Origin: Rhodobacter maris
GTDB taxonomy: Bacteria; Pseudomonadota; Alphaproteobacteria; Rhodobacterales; Rhodobacteraceae
Reading direction: 5' to 3'
Length of the DNA stretch: 64,000 nucleotides
NCBI RefSeq assembly: GCF_900217815.1
Contig: NZ_OBMT01000003.1
Location: 299,987 to 363,986 of the forward strand
In this document: piece after piece, positions 48,061 to 56,728 of the stretch
Position numbering within the stretch: the first letter of the stretch is position 1
Layout of the letters: every line of letters starts with the position of its first letter
The notes under the pieces: model-generated
Database searches by the model: none
What the model was told of the DNA's origin: nothing
Seen by the model: only the letters and a program-made list of their open reading frames with translations
Position numbers and translations under genes: made by a program

Positions 48061-48596
48061 GGGGGCGGCTCTTCGCGCTTGTGGGCCCCTCGGGCGCGGG
48101 CAAGGACCGACTGCTTGCCGGGCTGACCCTCGCGCGCCCCGAAATTCACCGTGCGCGCCGCACCATCACGCGCCCGGCCGCCGAAAGCGAGGATTTCGAA
48201 AGCCTCGATGCCGCGCAGTTCGAGGCAGAGCGCGCCGCGGGCGGCTTTGCGCTCGACTGGTCGGCACATGGGCTCCTTTACGGTATTCGGCCCGCGGAAC
48301 TCGCCCGGCTCGCGGCCGGGGGCGATGTGATTTTCAACGGCTCGCGTGCCGCGCTCCCCGCCTGCCTTGCCGCCTTCCCTGACCTGCGGGTGATCGAGAT
48401 CTGGGTTTCTCCGCAGGTGCTTGCGCGGCGTCTTGCCGCCCGGGGGCGGGAGAGCAGGGCGGAAATCGAGGCGCGGCTTGCCCGTGCGGCGCTGCCCCTC
48501 CCGGGGGGCATCACGGCGCATCGGATCGTGAACGATGGCCCGCTCGCGGCAGGCATTGCGGCGCTGCTCGCCGCAGTTCAGCCCGAGAGCGTGTGA
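48057..48596 (+). CDS. phnN: Ribose 1,5-bisphosphokinase PhnN
   Basis: This 179-residue guanylate-kinase-like enzyme turns ribose 1,5-bisphosphate into PRPP. It has P-loop GPSGAGKDR near residue 10 and RRTITRPA. It overlaps phnL by four bases. Its last 19 bases overlap, tail to tail, the reverse-strand DUF1045 gene. Confidence 0.93.
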   Translation: MRGRLFALVGPSGAGKDRLLAGLTLARPEIHRARRTITRPAAESEDFESLDAAQFEAERAAGGFALDWSAHGLLYGIRPAELARLAAGGDVIFNGSRAALPACLAAFPDLRVIEIWVSPQVLARRLAARGRESRAEIEARLARAALPLPGGITAHRIVNDGPLAAGIAALLAAVQPESV

Positions 48597-49255
48597 CGGG
48601 AAAGCAGATGGAACCGTCCCGCCGCATCCTCGCCAAAAAGACAGAGCTGATCGACCGGGAAGGGCCGGGCGAGATGGGGGGCGAAATGCGCCTCCGCCGC
48701 CGGGCGCAGGCGTTCGATCTCCGCCGCGGGCAGATCGCCCGTCAGCGTCATGTGGAAACGGTATTCCTCGAAAACATAAGGGTAGCCGAAAGCGCCGAGC
48801 AGGTCGCGCTGGCGCGCCGTCAGCCCCTCTGGGCGGCGGCGTGCAAGCTCCTCGCGGCTCGACGCCGCGCGGAAGGGCTCGAACCGGGTCACCACCTCGG
48901 CGGCGAGCGTCACAAGCCCCGCTTCGTTCCCTTCCGGGCGGAGCGCCAGAAAGCGCCCGCCGAGCGGCGCGATGCCGAGGCCGGGAATCTCGACCGGCGC
49001 GATCTGCGCCGCCTCATGGCCGAGCGCTTCGGCGAGATCGTCGGCACTCATCCCCTCTGCCAGCCGGAATGGCGCCTTCAACGTGGCATGAAACCCGTAT
49101 TTGCGCGGCGCCTCGGTGGCCGCGGCGATGCCCGCAACATCGGGCTGCACCAGTTCCACCCCGGCCTCGGCATCCCAGCCGAGCCAGGCGGCGCCTGCCT
49201 GGGCCAGCCCGCGCTCGGCGGGCGCGAAGTAAAGCGCGTAGCGTTCGATTTTCAT
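48578..49255 (-). CDS. DUF1045 phosphonate-linked 2H phosphoesterase-like protein
   Basis: This 225-residue protein has two H-x-T motifs (YGFHATLKAPF near residue 55 and YRFHMTLTGDL near residue 170), the mark of the 2H phosphoesterase superfamily. DUF1045 genes usually accompany C-P lyase genes, so it likely acts on a cyclic phosphate intermediate, in the way of PhnP. This is inferred, and no phnP is seen in the window. ATG 49255. It is divergent from phnM. Confidence 0.85.
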   Translation of the reverse strand: MKIERYALYFAPAERGLAQAGAAWLGWDAEAGVELVQPDVAGIAAATEAPRKYGFHATLKAPFRLAEGMSADDLAEALGHEAAQIAPVEIPGLGIAPLGGRFLALRPEGNEAGLVTLAAEVVTRFEPFRAASSREELARRRPEGLTARQRDLLGAFGYPYVFEEYRFHMTLTGDLPAAEIERLRPAAEAHFAPHLARPFPVDQLCLFGEDAAGRFHLLSRHTLSG

Positions 49256-49360
49256 GGTGCCCCCGTGCGTCCCGTTCCGCCCCCTTGGCAGCGCTTTGTC
49301 ACCGCGGTGTGACACTCGCCTGCGACATGGCTTCCCGCAACCCTTCCCTCCGAGGCTCCG

Positions 49361-50515
49361 ATGACCGATCCGACCGAAACCGTGCTTGCCAATGCCACGC
49401 TGGTTCTGCCCGAGGGGGTGATGCGCGGCGCGCTGGTGCTGCGCGAGGGGGTGATTGCCGAGATCCGCGAGGGGGGCACGGTGCCTGCGGGGGGCGAGGA
49501 TTTCGAAGGTGATCTGCTCGCACCCGGGCTCATTGAGCTGCATACCGACAATCTCGAGCGCCATATCGAGCCGCGCCCGAAGGTGACCTGGCCGCATGCG
49601 GCCGCGCTGATCGCCCATGATGCGGAGTTGTGTTCGGTCGGTATCACCACGGTCTTCGATGCGCTGCGCGTGGGCTCGATCCGGTTTTCGGGGATGCGGG
49701 GCGATTACCGCGAATATGCCCGCGCTCTGGCCGATGAACTCCTTGAAATGCGCGCGCGCGACGGGTTCCGGATCTCGCATTACATCCATTTGCGTGCCGA
49801 GACCTGCTCGGAGACCCTGCTCGAGGAACTCGCCAAATTCGGCCCCGGAGACCGGGTGGGGATTGTCAGCCTGATGGATCACACCCCCGGTGCGCGGCAG
49901 TTTCGCGACATCTCGAAACTGCGCGACTATGTGATCGGCAAGCACGGGCTGAGCGAGGAGGGCTTTGCCGAGCATGTGGCGAGCCAGCGCGCCTTGCGCG
50001 CGGCATTTGGCCCCGCGCATGAGGTGGGCGCGGTGGCGGCGGCGCGCCACTTTGGCGCGGTGCTCGCAAGCCATGACGACACCACCGCCGAGCAGGTGGC
50101 GGCTTCAAAGGCGCATGGGGTGCGCTTTGCGGAATTTCCGACGACTTACGAGGCGGCCGAGGCCTGTCATGCGCAGGGCATTTCGGTGATGATGGGGGCG
50201 CCGAACCTCATCCGCGGTGGTTCGCATTCGGGCAATGTCGCCGCAGCTGATCTGGCCGAAGCGGGACTTCTGGATATTCTTTCGTCGGATTACGTGCCAT
50301 CGGCGCTTCTGTCTGCCGCGCTGATGCTTGGCGATATCTGGGGCGATGTGGCGCGCGGTCTGGCCACGGTCACCGCGGCGCCCGCCCGCGCCGTCGGGCT
50401 TGTGGACCGCGGCCGCCTTGCCGTCGGACTGAGGGCCGATGTGATCCGCGCGCATCGCATCGAGCAGACCGCGGGGCTGCGCGGCGTCTGGGTGCGCGGG
50501 CGCCGGGTGGGCTAA
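49361..50515 (+). CDS. phnM: Alpha-D-ribose 1-methylphosphonate 5-triphosphate diphosphatase PhnM
   Basis: This 384-residue amidohydrolase-superfamily enzyme has LLAPGLIELHTDNLERHIEPRPKV (metal ligands) and GAPNLIRGGSHSGNVAAADLAEAGLLDILSSDYVPSALL in parts. It removes pyrophosphate after PhnGHI-L action. It is divergent from the DUF1045 gene. Confidence 0.95.
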   Translation: MTDPTETVLANATLVLPEGVMRGALVLREGVIAEIREGGTVPAGGEDFEGDLLAPGLIELHTDNLERHIEPRPKVTWPHAAALIAHDAELCSVGITTVFDALRVGSIRFSGMRGDYREYARALADELLEMRARDGFRISHYIHLRAETCSETLLEELAKFGPGDRVGIVSLMDHTPGARQFRDISKLRDYVIGKHGLSEEGFAEHVASQRALRAAFGPAHEVGAVAAARHFGAVLASHDDTTAEQVAASKAHGVRFAEFPTTYEAAEACHAQGISVMMGAPNLIRGGSHSGNVAAADLAEAGLLDILSSDYVPSALLSAALMLGDIWGDVARGLATVTAAPARAVGLVDRGRLAVGLRADVIRAHRIEQTAGLRGVWVRGRRVG

Positions 50516-50679
50516 GGCCGGGTAAGGGTGTTGCGCGATCTTTCCTCTATCTGACAGATCGTTGCGTGTCTTTTTCGCAGCTGTCGAGATTTGCCGAAAA
50601 GGGCGCCGCAGGGCCGGTTGCATGCTTGGCGGGGGCTGCGGGGGCTGCTAGGGCTGGGGCGCACAAGGCCGGAAGAGAC

Positions 50680-51477
50680 ATGGACAGCAACACCCAAGAC
50701 AGCGTTGTGGTGCGCCATCGCGACCTCGAACGCTATGCAAATGCGGCGCTCAAGGCGGGGCGGATCATGATGGAAAGCGGCGCATCGGTCAGCGTCGTGC
50801 ACCGTGGCATCACGATGATTGCGAAGGGGTTCGGCGTGGAGACCGTGGGCCTGCGCTCCGGCTATGCCTCGATCGCGATGACGCTGCGCGCGGAGGAAAC
50901 GACAATCACCCGGATGCTGCATCTGGGGCGGCTCGGTGTGAATCACCGGCTCGATCTTGCGGTGCGGGAGCTTTGCGCGCGCGCCGAGACGGGGGGGATG
51001 AGCGTCGAGGCGGTGGAGGCGGAGCTGACGCGGCTGGTGCGCGAGACGCCCCGCCACGCGCCGTGGTTTACCGCCGTGGCGGTAGGGCTTGCCTGCGCCT
51101 CCTTCGGGCGGTTGCTCGGGATCGACTGGCTCTCTTTCGGACCGGTGCTGCTCGGCGGCACGCTCGGGCAGTATCTGCGCCATCACCTCCTGCACCGGGG
51201 CGTGAACATTTTCCTCGTTGCGGGAGCGATCGCGTTTTTTGCCGCCACTGTCGGCGGGCTCGGATCGCTTGCGCTGCAGAGCACGACCGTGCATCTGGCA
51301 ATGATGGCCTCGATCCTTCTGCTGGTGCCGGGCGTGCCCGCGACCAATGCGCAGGCCGATATCATGGACGGCTATCCGACGATGGGCAGTGCACGGGCGG
51401 TCTGGGTCTTGATGATCATGGTGTTTGCGGCGGTGGGCGTGTGGTTTGCCGAAGCGCTTCTGGGGATCAGGGGGTGA
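50680..51477 (+). CDS. Threonine/serine exporter family protein, ThrE_1/YjjP half
   Basis: This 265-residue protein has a cytoplasmic N-terminal domain (RYANAALKAGRIMMESGASVSVV then TVGLRSGYASIAMTLRA) and about four helices after residue 125. It forms a split exporter with the next gene. In E. coli YjjPB exports succinate. ATG 50680 follows GGAAGAG. Confidence 0.85.
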   Translation: MDSNTQDSVVVRHRDLERYANAALKAGRIMMESGASVSVVHRGITMIAKGFGVETVGLRSGYASIAMTLRAEETTITRMLHLGRLGVNHRLDLAVRELCARAETGGMSVEAVEAELTRLVRETPRHAPWFTAVAVGLACASFGRLLGIDWLSFGPVLLGGTLGQYLRHHLLHRGVNIFLVAGAIAFFAATVGGLGSLALQSTTVHLAMMASILLLVPGVPATNAQADIMDGYPTMGSARAVWVLMIMVFAAVGVWFAEALLGIRG

Positions 51478-51479
51478 GC

Positions 51480-51956
51480 ATGGAGAGCCTTTTGCCATTC
51501 GTGCCGCATCTGGCGCATCAGGCGCTGTTCGGCGCGCTTGCCGCCGCGGGTTTCGGGGTGCTGTTCAATTTCGGGCTCAAGGCGCTGCCCTGGTGCGCCG
51601 CGGCCGGGGCGCTCGCCCTTGCGGTGCGCACGATCGGGCAGGATCTTGCCTGGAGCCTCGAAGGAGCCACTTTCGCTGCTGCGATCGTCACGAGCTGTTC
51701 TGTCTCGGCGCTGCGTCGCGCGCTTGGGCCCGCCTGCAACGCCGTGGCGCTTGCGGGGTGCATCCCGATGGTGCCGGGCGCCTTTTTCGGGCAGGCGCTG
51801 CTGGGCTTCTTTGCCGTCACCGCGCCCCATCCCGCCGATGCCGTCGAAACATTTGTCATGGCCTCGGAGCATATCATCCGGGTGATCTTCACGCTCGGCG
51901 CGATTGGCGCGGGATTGGTGATCCCGGCACAACTTCTGAAGAATCAAGACTTCTGA
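51480..51956 (+). CDS. Threonine/serine exporter family protein, ThrE_2/YjjB half
   Basis: This 158-residue protein has four to five helices; GCIPMVPGAFFGQALLGFF is typical of the ThrE_2/YjjB part. It starts two bases after the YjjP-like stop, so the pair is an operon. Confidence 0.85.
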   Translation: MESLLPFVPHLAHQALFGALAAAGFGVLFNFGLKALPWCAAAGALALAVRTIGQDLAWSLEGATFAAAIVTSCSVSALRRALGPACNAVALAGCIPMVPGAFFGQALLGFFAVTAPHPADAVETFVMASEHIIRVIFTLGAIGAGLVIPAQLLKNQDF

Positions 51957-51987
51957 GCCTGCTCGCGTGGCGTTCGGGTGGCCATCT

Positions 51988-54633
51988 TCAGGCGGTCATC
52001 CGCTCGCTGCGCGCGCCGATCCAGTTCGCCAGATCCACGTCTGACATCGGCCGGGCGAACAGGAAGCCCTGCAGGCAATCGCAGCCGATCCGTGCCAGAG
52101 CCGCAGCCTGATCGGGGCTTTCGATCCCCTCGGCGGTGACGCCGATGCCGAGCGCGCGGCCGATGTTGCAGATCGCCTCGACCACCGGATCGACGCCCTC
52201 GGGCGCGCGCGCCGATTGCGCGGTGAGCGAGCGGTCGATCTTGAGCCGGTCCGGGCGGATCCGCTGCACTGTGGCAAGCGAAGTGCGCCCGCGGCCGAAA
52301 TCGTCGATCTCGATGGCGATTCCCTGTGCGCGCAGCCGCGCCAACACCTCAAGCATCGCATCGGTGATCTCGTCGAAATCGAGCGTTTCCAGAAGCTCGA
52401 AAGCGAGCGGGCAAGGCAGCGGGCCGAGCGCGGCGAGGTCTTCGAAAAGGTCGGGCTGCATCAGGCGCTGCACGTCGACGTTGACCGAGATCCGCGGCAG
52501 TTTGATGCCGCGTGCCGCGAGGCTGCGCACCGTCTCGACCGATTTTCGCAACACAATGCCGTCGATCCGCGCGAGCAGCCCCATCTCGCGAGCCACCGGC
52601 AGGAAGCGGTCGGGTGGGATCACCCCCTCCTCGGGGTCGTGCCAGCGCACCAGCGCCTCGGCGCCGACGAGCCGTTGGTTGCGGGCGTCGATCTGGGGCT
52701 GGAAATGCACCGCGATCCGGTCCTGGCGCAGCGCATCGACGAGCTTGTCGGAGATGCGCTTGGTATGCTCGACCCGGCGCCGCAACTCGGGCGAGAACAC
52801 GATGATCCGGTCACGCCCCGCATTCTTGGCCTCGTAAAGCGCGATGTCGGCGTTTTGCACCAGTTCACCGGCATCGCCCCCGGCGCGCGCGCTTACCCCG
52901 ACCGAGACGCTGAACCACAATTTCTTGCCCTCGAACACCACCGGCTCGCGGCAGGCGCGCAGGAACCGCTCGGCGCATGAGCGCGCGCGCGTCTCTGCCC
53001 CCGTGCCCTGAACGAAGATGGCGAATTCATCGCCCCCCATGCGCGCCACCACCGCCCCTTCGGGCGCGGCCCGGGTCAACAACCGCGCCACCGCGCAGAG
53101 CAGATGATCCCCCGCCTGATGGCCGAAAACATCGTTGATTGACTTGAAGCGGTCGACATCGAGGTGCAGATAGGCGAACGGCAGATCGGGCCGGACATTC
53201 TCGAAGCTTTCGCGCATGCACAGATCCATGCCACGGCGGTTCGCGAGCCCGGTGAGCGGATCATGAAGCGCATCATGGGCGATGCGGGCGCGCGCGGCTT
53301 CGGCTTCGGCGCGCGCGGCGACCAGTTCGGCCTCGCGGGCCACTTGCTCGGTCACATCGTAATTGACGCCCAGGGCCCGCACGGCCCGGCCCTGCCGATC
53401 GCGGAAAAACCGCGCATGGGTGCGCATCACCCGGATCTCGCCCTCGGGGGTGAGGATGCGGTAATCGCTCGCCAGATCGGTGCCGTGCTCGCGGGCGCGG
53501 CGAAAATCGGCGCGCGCCTTCACCCTGTCTTCGGGATGAACATGGTCGAGCCAGGCCTCCAAGCCGCCTTCGAAGCTGCCGGGGATGAGGCCATAAAGCG
53601 CATGCATCGTCTCGTCCCAGATCTCGTGATTGTTGAGAATGTCGAGATCCCAGACGCCGATCCGCCCGGCACTGGTGGCGAGGCGCAGCCGCTCCTGCAG
53701 GAAGCGGGCGCGTTCGGCTTCGGTCTGTGCAGCCTTTGCCCAGCGCGCGAGGCCGAGCCCCGCCATGCCGACGAGCTGCGCCGCGACCGTCGCACCGAGG
53801 CCGGTGCGCAGCGCCGCCGTTAGCGCTTCGGCGCGCATCTTGGCGCTTGAGCGCAGCGCCAGCACGTCAAACAGTCCTGACGGGCTTTGCCGCAGGGCGA
53901 CGACGAGATCGGGCAGGTCATAATGCATCGTGCCGGGGTGCGGTGAGGTCTCGTGATCGACATGCGGGGCCAGCGTCTCGCGCACCGACAAGGGCAGGGG
54001 TTTGGTGCCATGCGGATCGGGCAGGGCGATGAACTGGCCATCGGGCCGCATGCGCAGGAAGACCCGCAGATCCTCAGCCCGGAAGGGGGTGCGCAAATGC
54101 GCGAAAAAAGCTTCTTGCGCCACCACCGCCACGACACCGGCGAACTGCCCTTCCCGGTCGTGGATCGGCAGGCTCAGGGGCAGTGACCAGGCACTGTCGA
54201 TGCGCGCGCGGATCGGCGCGTTGACGTAAAACCCGTCCCAGCTGTGATGGCGATGCACCGAGAAATAGGGCCGGTCGGAGAGGTCGAGGCCAACCGGATC
54301 GCCGCCGCCATATTGGCCGGCGACCACATGACCCGTCCGATCGAGCACCAGCGCCGCAGCGAGACCATGGTTTTCGCGCATCACCTCGGCAATCGCCGGC
54401 TTCGCGCCTTCCGTGAGGTTCTCTGGCGCGAGATGTTCGAGCAGCATCTCCGCAGAGAGGCGCATCGAGCGGATCAGCAGCTCGACATGATCGGCGGCGG
54501 CATATGTGTCCTGCTCCAGCCGTTCACTCAAGCGGTTCCAGCTGCGGGTGTATTGCAGGGTGCCGAAAAGTCCTCCGAGAGAGGCCGCCAGTCCGAGGAC
54601 GAGCAGAATGCCGGAAAACGGTCTGAATGGCAT
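51988..54633 (-). CDS. Membrane sensor with PAS, GGDEF and EAL domains (cyclic-di-GMP turnover)
   Basis: This 881-residue protein has an N-terminal helix (GILLVLGLAASLGGLFG), a periplasmic Cache-like sensor up to about 275, a second helix, a PAS/PAC at about 335-450, GGDEF at about 465-620 with intact RMGGDEFAIFV, and EAL at about 630-870 with EALVRW, IDDFGRGRTSL, LKIDRSL and AEGIES. Both catalytic motifs look intact, so it may be bifunctional. I chose ATG 54633 because the longer open frame upstream covers another gene and lacks protein character. It is convergent with YjjB. Confidence 0.92.
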   Translation of the reverse strand: MPFRPFSGILLVLGLAASLGGLFGTLQYTRSWNRLSERLEQDTYAAADHVELLIRSMRLSAEMLLEHLAPENLTEGAKPAIAEVMRENHGLAAALVLDRTGHVVAGQYGGGDPVGLDLSDRPYFSVHRHHSWDGFYVNAPIRARIDSAWSLPLSLPIHDREGQFAGVVAVVAQEAFFAHLRTPFRAEDLRVFLRMRPDGQFIALPDPHGTKPLPLSVRETLAPHVDHETSPHPGTMHYDLPDLVVALRQSPSGLFDVLALRSSAKMRAEALTAALRTGLGATVAAQLVGMAGLGLARWAKAAQTEAERARFLQERLRLATSAGRIGVWDLDILNNHEIWDETMHALYGLIPGSFEGGLEAWLDHVHPEDRVKARADFRRAREHGTDLASDYRILTPEGEIRVMRTHARFFRDRQGRAVRALGVNYDVTEQVAREAELVAARAEAEAARARIAHDALHDPLTGLANRRGMDLCMRESFENVRPDLPFAYLHLDVDRFKSINDVFGHQAGDHLLCAVARLLTRAAPEGAVVARMGGDEFAIFVQGTGAETRARSCAERFLRACREPVVFEGKKLWFSVSVGVSARAGGDAGELVQNADIALYEAKNAGRDRIIVFSPELRRRVEHTKRISDKLVDALRQDRIAVHFQPQIDARNQRLVGAEALVRWHDPEEGVIPPDRFLPVAREMGLLARIDGIVLRKSVETVRSLAARGIKLPRISVNVDVQRLMQPDLFEDLAALGPLPCPLAFELLETLDFDEITDAMLEVLARLRAQGIAIEIDDFGRGRTSLATVQRIRPDRLKIDRSLTAQSARAPEGVDPVVEAICNIGRALGIGVTAEGIESPDQAAALARIGCDCLQGFLFARPMSDVDLANWIGARSERMTA

Positions 54634-54703
54634 GGCAGTCCATACTTTCGGACGAAATCTTACTTTGACGCCGTCACGATATGGCGCCAGGGTTAACGGT
54701 GTC

Positions 54704-54928
54704 TTAACGCGCGGCGGCGCGGGCTGCGGCAATCTGGGCACGGTGCGGGGCGATGGCGGCTTCCAGCTCATGGCGCGGATAGGGCGTGCTGGAGCGCCCG
54801 GCGCGGCCCTCGGCATCGAGCACCATGCCGAAGGCGGTCCTGCGCCACAAAAGCAGGGTGACATTGCCATATTGCGAGATTTCGGGGCTCTGGCGGGTGA
54901 GAGCGGCAAGTGACATGGCGATGGACAT
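54704..54928 (-). CDS. Small hypothetical protein, 74 residues
   Basis: ATG 54928 is preceded by GAGGA at proper distance. The product has an amphipathic N-terminus (MSIAMSLAALTRQSPEIS), the middle GNVTLLLWRRTAFGMVLDAEGR, and an Ala-rich helix at the end. I do not know the family. It lies 70 bases upstream of the GGDEF-EAL gene on the same strand, possibly co-transcribed. Confidence 0.5.
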   Translation of the reverse strand: MSIAMSLAALTRQSPEISQYGNVTLLLWRRTAFGMVLDAEGRAGRSSTPYPRHELEAAIAPHRAQIAAARAAAR

Positions 54929-55374
54929 GACGATTCCTCGTTCCTGATGTCACGAGCCTGACCGAACAGGGTTAACAAGCCTTCAACCCCATGCGGCGCT
55001 GCAAGCCGGCCATTGGCCCTTCGAGAGCTGGCGCGCCGATGCGATGGATGGGAAGCGCAGTCCGCTTTCGCCAATGCGGGGAGGGGAACCTGTCGCGGTG
55101 CTCTGGCTGAACGGCGCGCGCGCCTTGCCTCCCGGCGCCCGCAAAGCCCCCCTTCGATCCGGTTCATCCGGTTCGGTCTGCCCGCGGTGCCTGAACCCTC
55201 CCTGCCGACGGAAGTCACGGCAGCCGGAGCCTTTGCGCCGGGTTTGCGACGAGACTCCGATTTCGGGAGCGGTGCCACCGCACCAGTTTAAATCTTATAT
55301 CATTGTTGTTTAAAAAATGCGGGGAATCATCTACTATAGGTTGCATTGCTGAGTGTTCGTGGTGAGTTTACAAG
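54929..55374. other. Intergenic region with AT-rich promoter-like end
   Basis: I see no convincing gene in these 446 bases. The first 340 are GC-rich with only low-complexity frames. From 55287 the base composition drops sharply to AT-rich up to the protease start. TTGTTT (55306) and TACTAT (55332), 20 bases apart, may be a poor -35/-10 pair for the downstream cluster. The sharp composition change suggests a junction with acquired DNA. Confidence 0.4.
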
Positions 55375-56688
55375 ATGCAGACCTTGTCCAAGTTCATCTT
55401 GCAGCTACCGTTAGAAGGGCAAGACCTCACAGGGTTCTGCCGTGATCCAATCGGCTATCTGGACGCGCAGGGATATTCCACCGCGGGTCTGCCCAGGCGG
55501 GTGGGCATCCTGTCTCCGGATGCGATGATCGATGTCACCACGGTGAAAGCCCTGCGCGAGCTTTTGCAGATCCATCGTCTGCCTGAGCCGGCAGGGGACG
55601 ACGCGGAGGACGCCCCGTTTGAAAGCCCGAAACCGGCACCTGCCGGGAACGAGGCCGCCGCGTCAAAGAGCCCCGCTTTGCCGGAACGCCGGATCCTTGC
55701 GGCTCCTGCCCTGATCTTTCCCAACACCCCGGCAGAACCGGTCGAGAATATCGTCGCCGCGCCGCAGGCGGAGGCCGCCGCGGCCAGCACGAAACCCGGT
55801 CTGCCCTTTCCCGTCTTTGCCAAGGCGTTTCACAAGCGCAAGGCGCTGTGCAAGGCGCATCTGAGGCGCGGGGCCGAGAGCGCTCCGCTCCTGCGCGCCG
55901 CCTCCCCGCCCGCGCCAGATCTGGGGCCGCTTCCCGATGCCGGCCAGTCGGGCATGGTCGCCTTGCGCCGGATCATCGGCCCTGCGCCGGACACGGGGGT
56001 GGGCACGGCGGAAAGTGCCGCCGCCGAAGCGATCATTCTGGCCGATGATCGGGTGCAGGTCTCCGATACGTTCAGTCAGCCCTTCCGCTGGCTGTGCCGG
56101 CTCGAAATCACCGCGGCCACCGGCTCGAAATGGCTCGGGACCGGGTGGTTCATCTCGCCGGGCGTGATTGTGACCGCGGGGCATTGCGTCTTCATGCACA
56201 ACCATGGTGGCTGGGCGCAGTCCATTACCGCCCATGTCGGGCAAAACAGCGCGCGGGTCGAACGTTCGGTTCTTGCCACGCACTATGCCACCACGCGCGG
56301 CTGGGCCGAGAGCCGCGACGCGGCGCATGATTATGGCGTGATCTTCGCGGAACCGGCCGATCAGGGCTATTTCGGCTATGGCGTGCTCAGCGATACGATG
56401 ATCTCCGGCGCGCTGGCCAACATTTCCGGTTATCCGCAAGACAAGCCCCCCGGCACGATGTGGGGCCATACCAAGGAGCTGCGCCCGCCGCAGCCCCAGA
56501 CCCTGTTTTATGAGATCGACACATTCGGCGGTATGAGCGGCGCGCCGGTCGTGATGTGGGATGGCCAGGATTATGTGGCGATCGGCATTCACAACTACGG
56601 CGACACCACCGCGAACAGCGCCAGCAGGATTACCGAGGAGGTCTTTTACAACTTGGAACGCTGGAAGGCTTTTGGCGCCAGCGTCTGA
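55375..56688 (+). CDS. Trypsin/V8-like serine protease with N-terminal extra domain
   Basis: This 437-residue protein has no signal peptide. Residues 1-68 form a small helical domain (LTGFCRDPIGYLDAQGY, then LSPDAMIDVTTVKALRELL) that recalls RiPP leader-like or recognition domains, though I cannot name it. Residues 70-215 are a Pro/Ala-rich linker. The protease domain (about 225-437) keeps the full triad: H270 in VTAGHCVF, D319 in AAHDYGVIF and S388 in GGMSGAPVVM, as in S1B glutamyl-endopeptidases. It starts 40 bases before the repeat precursor, so it is the likely processing protease. Confidence 0.85.
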   Translation: MQTLSKFILQLPLEGQDLTGFCRDPIGYLDAQGYSTAGLPRRVGILSPDAMIDVTTVKALRELLQIHRLPEPAGDDAEDAPFESPKPAPAGNEAAASKSPALPERRILAAPALIFPNTPAEPVENIVAAPQAEAAAASTKPGLPFPVFAKAFHKRKALCKAHLRRGAESAPLLRAASPPAPDLGPLPDAGQSGMVALRRIIGPAPDTGVGTAESAAAEAIILADDRVQVSDTFSQPFRWLCRLEITAATGSKWLGTGWFISPGVIVTAGHCVFMHNHGGWAQSITAHVGQNSARVERSVLATHYATTRGWAESRDAAHDYGVIFAEPADQGYFGYGVLSDTMISGALANISGYPQDKPPGTMWGHTKELRPPQPQTLFYEIDTFGGMSGAPVVMWDGQDYVAIGIHNYGDTTANSASRITEEVFYNLERWKAFGASV

Positions 56689-56728
56689 GGCGACTTGAGG
56701 CGGCAACCAGACCAGAAGGGAGATGGAC

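Noticed and set aside
54634..55278. N-terminal extension of the GGDEF-EAL protein to 55278
   Set aside because: The extra sequence is Arg/Pro-rich, overlaps the separate small gene at 54704-54928 and lies before a clear membrane-helix start at ATG 54633.
55013..55313. Two forward frames of about 90 residues before the protease
   Set aside because: Low-complexity Arg/Pro/Ser content, no good ribosome site and no recognisable motif. A weak likeness of VLWLNGARALPPGAR to aminotransferase class IV starts is too short to trust.
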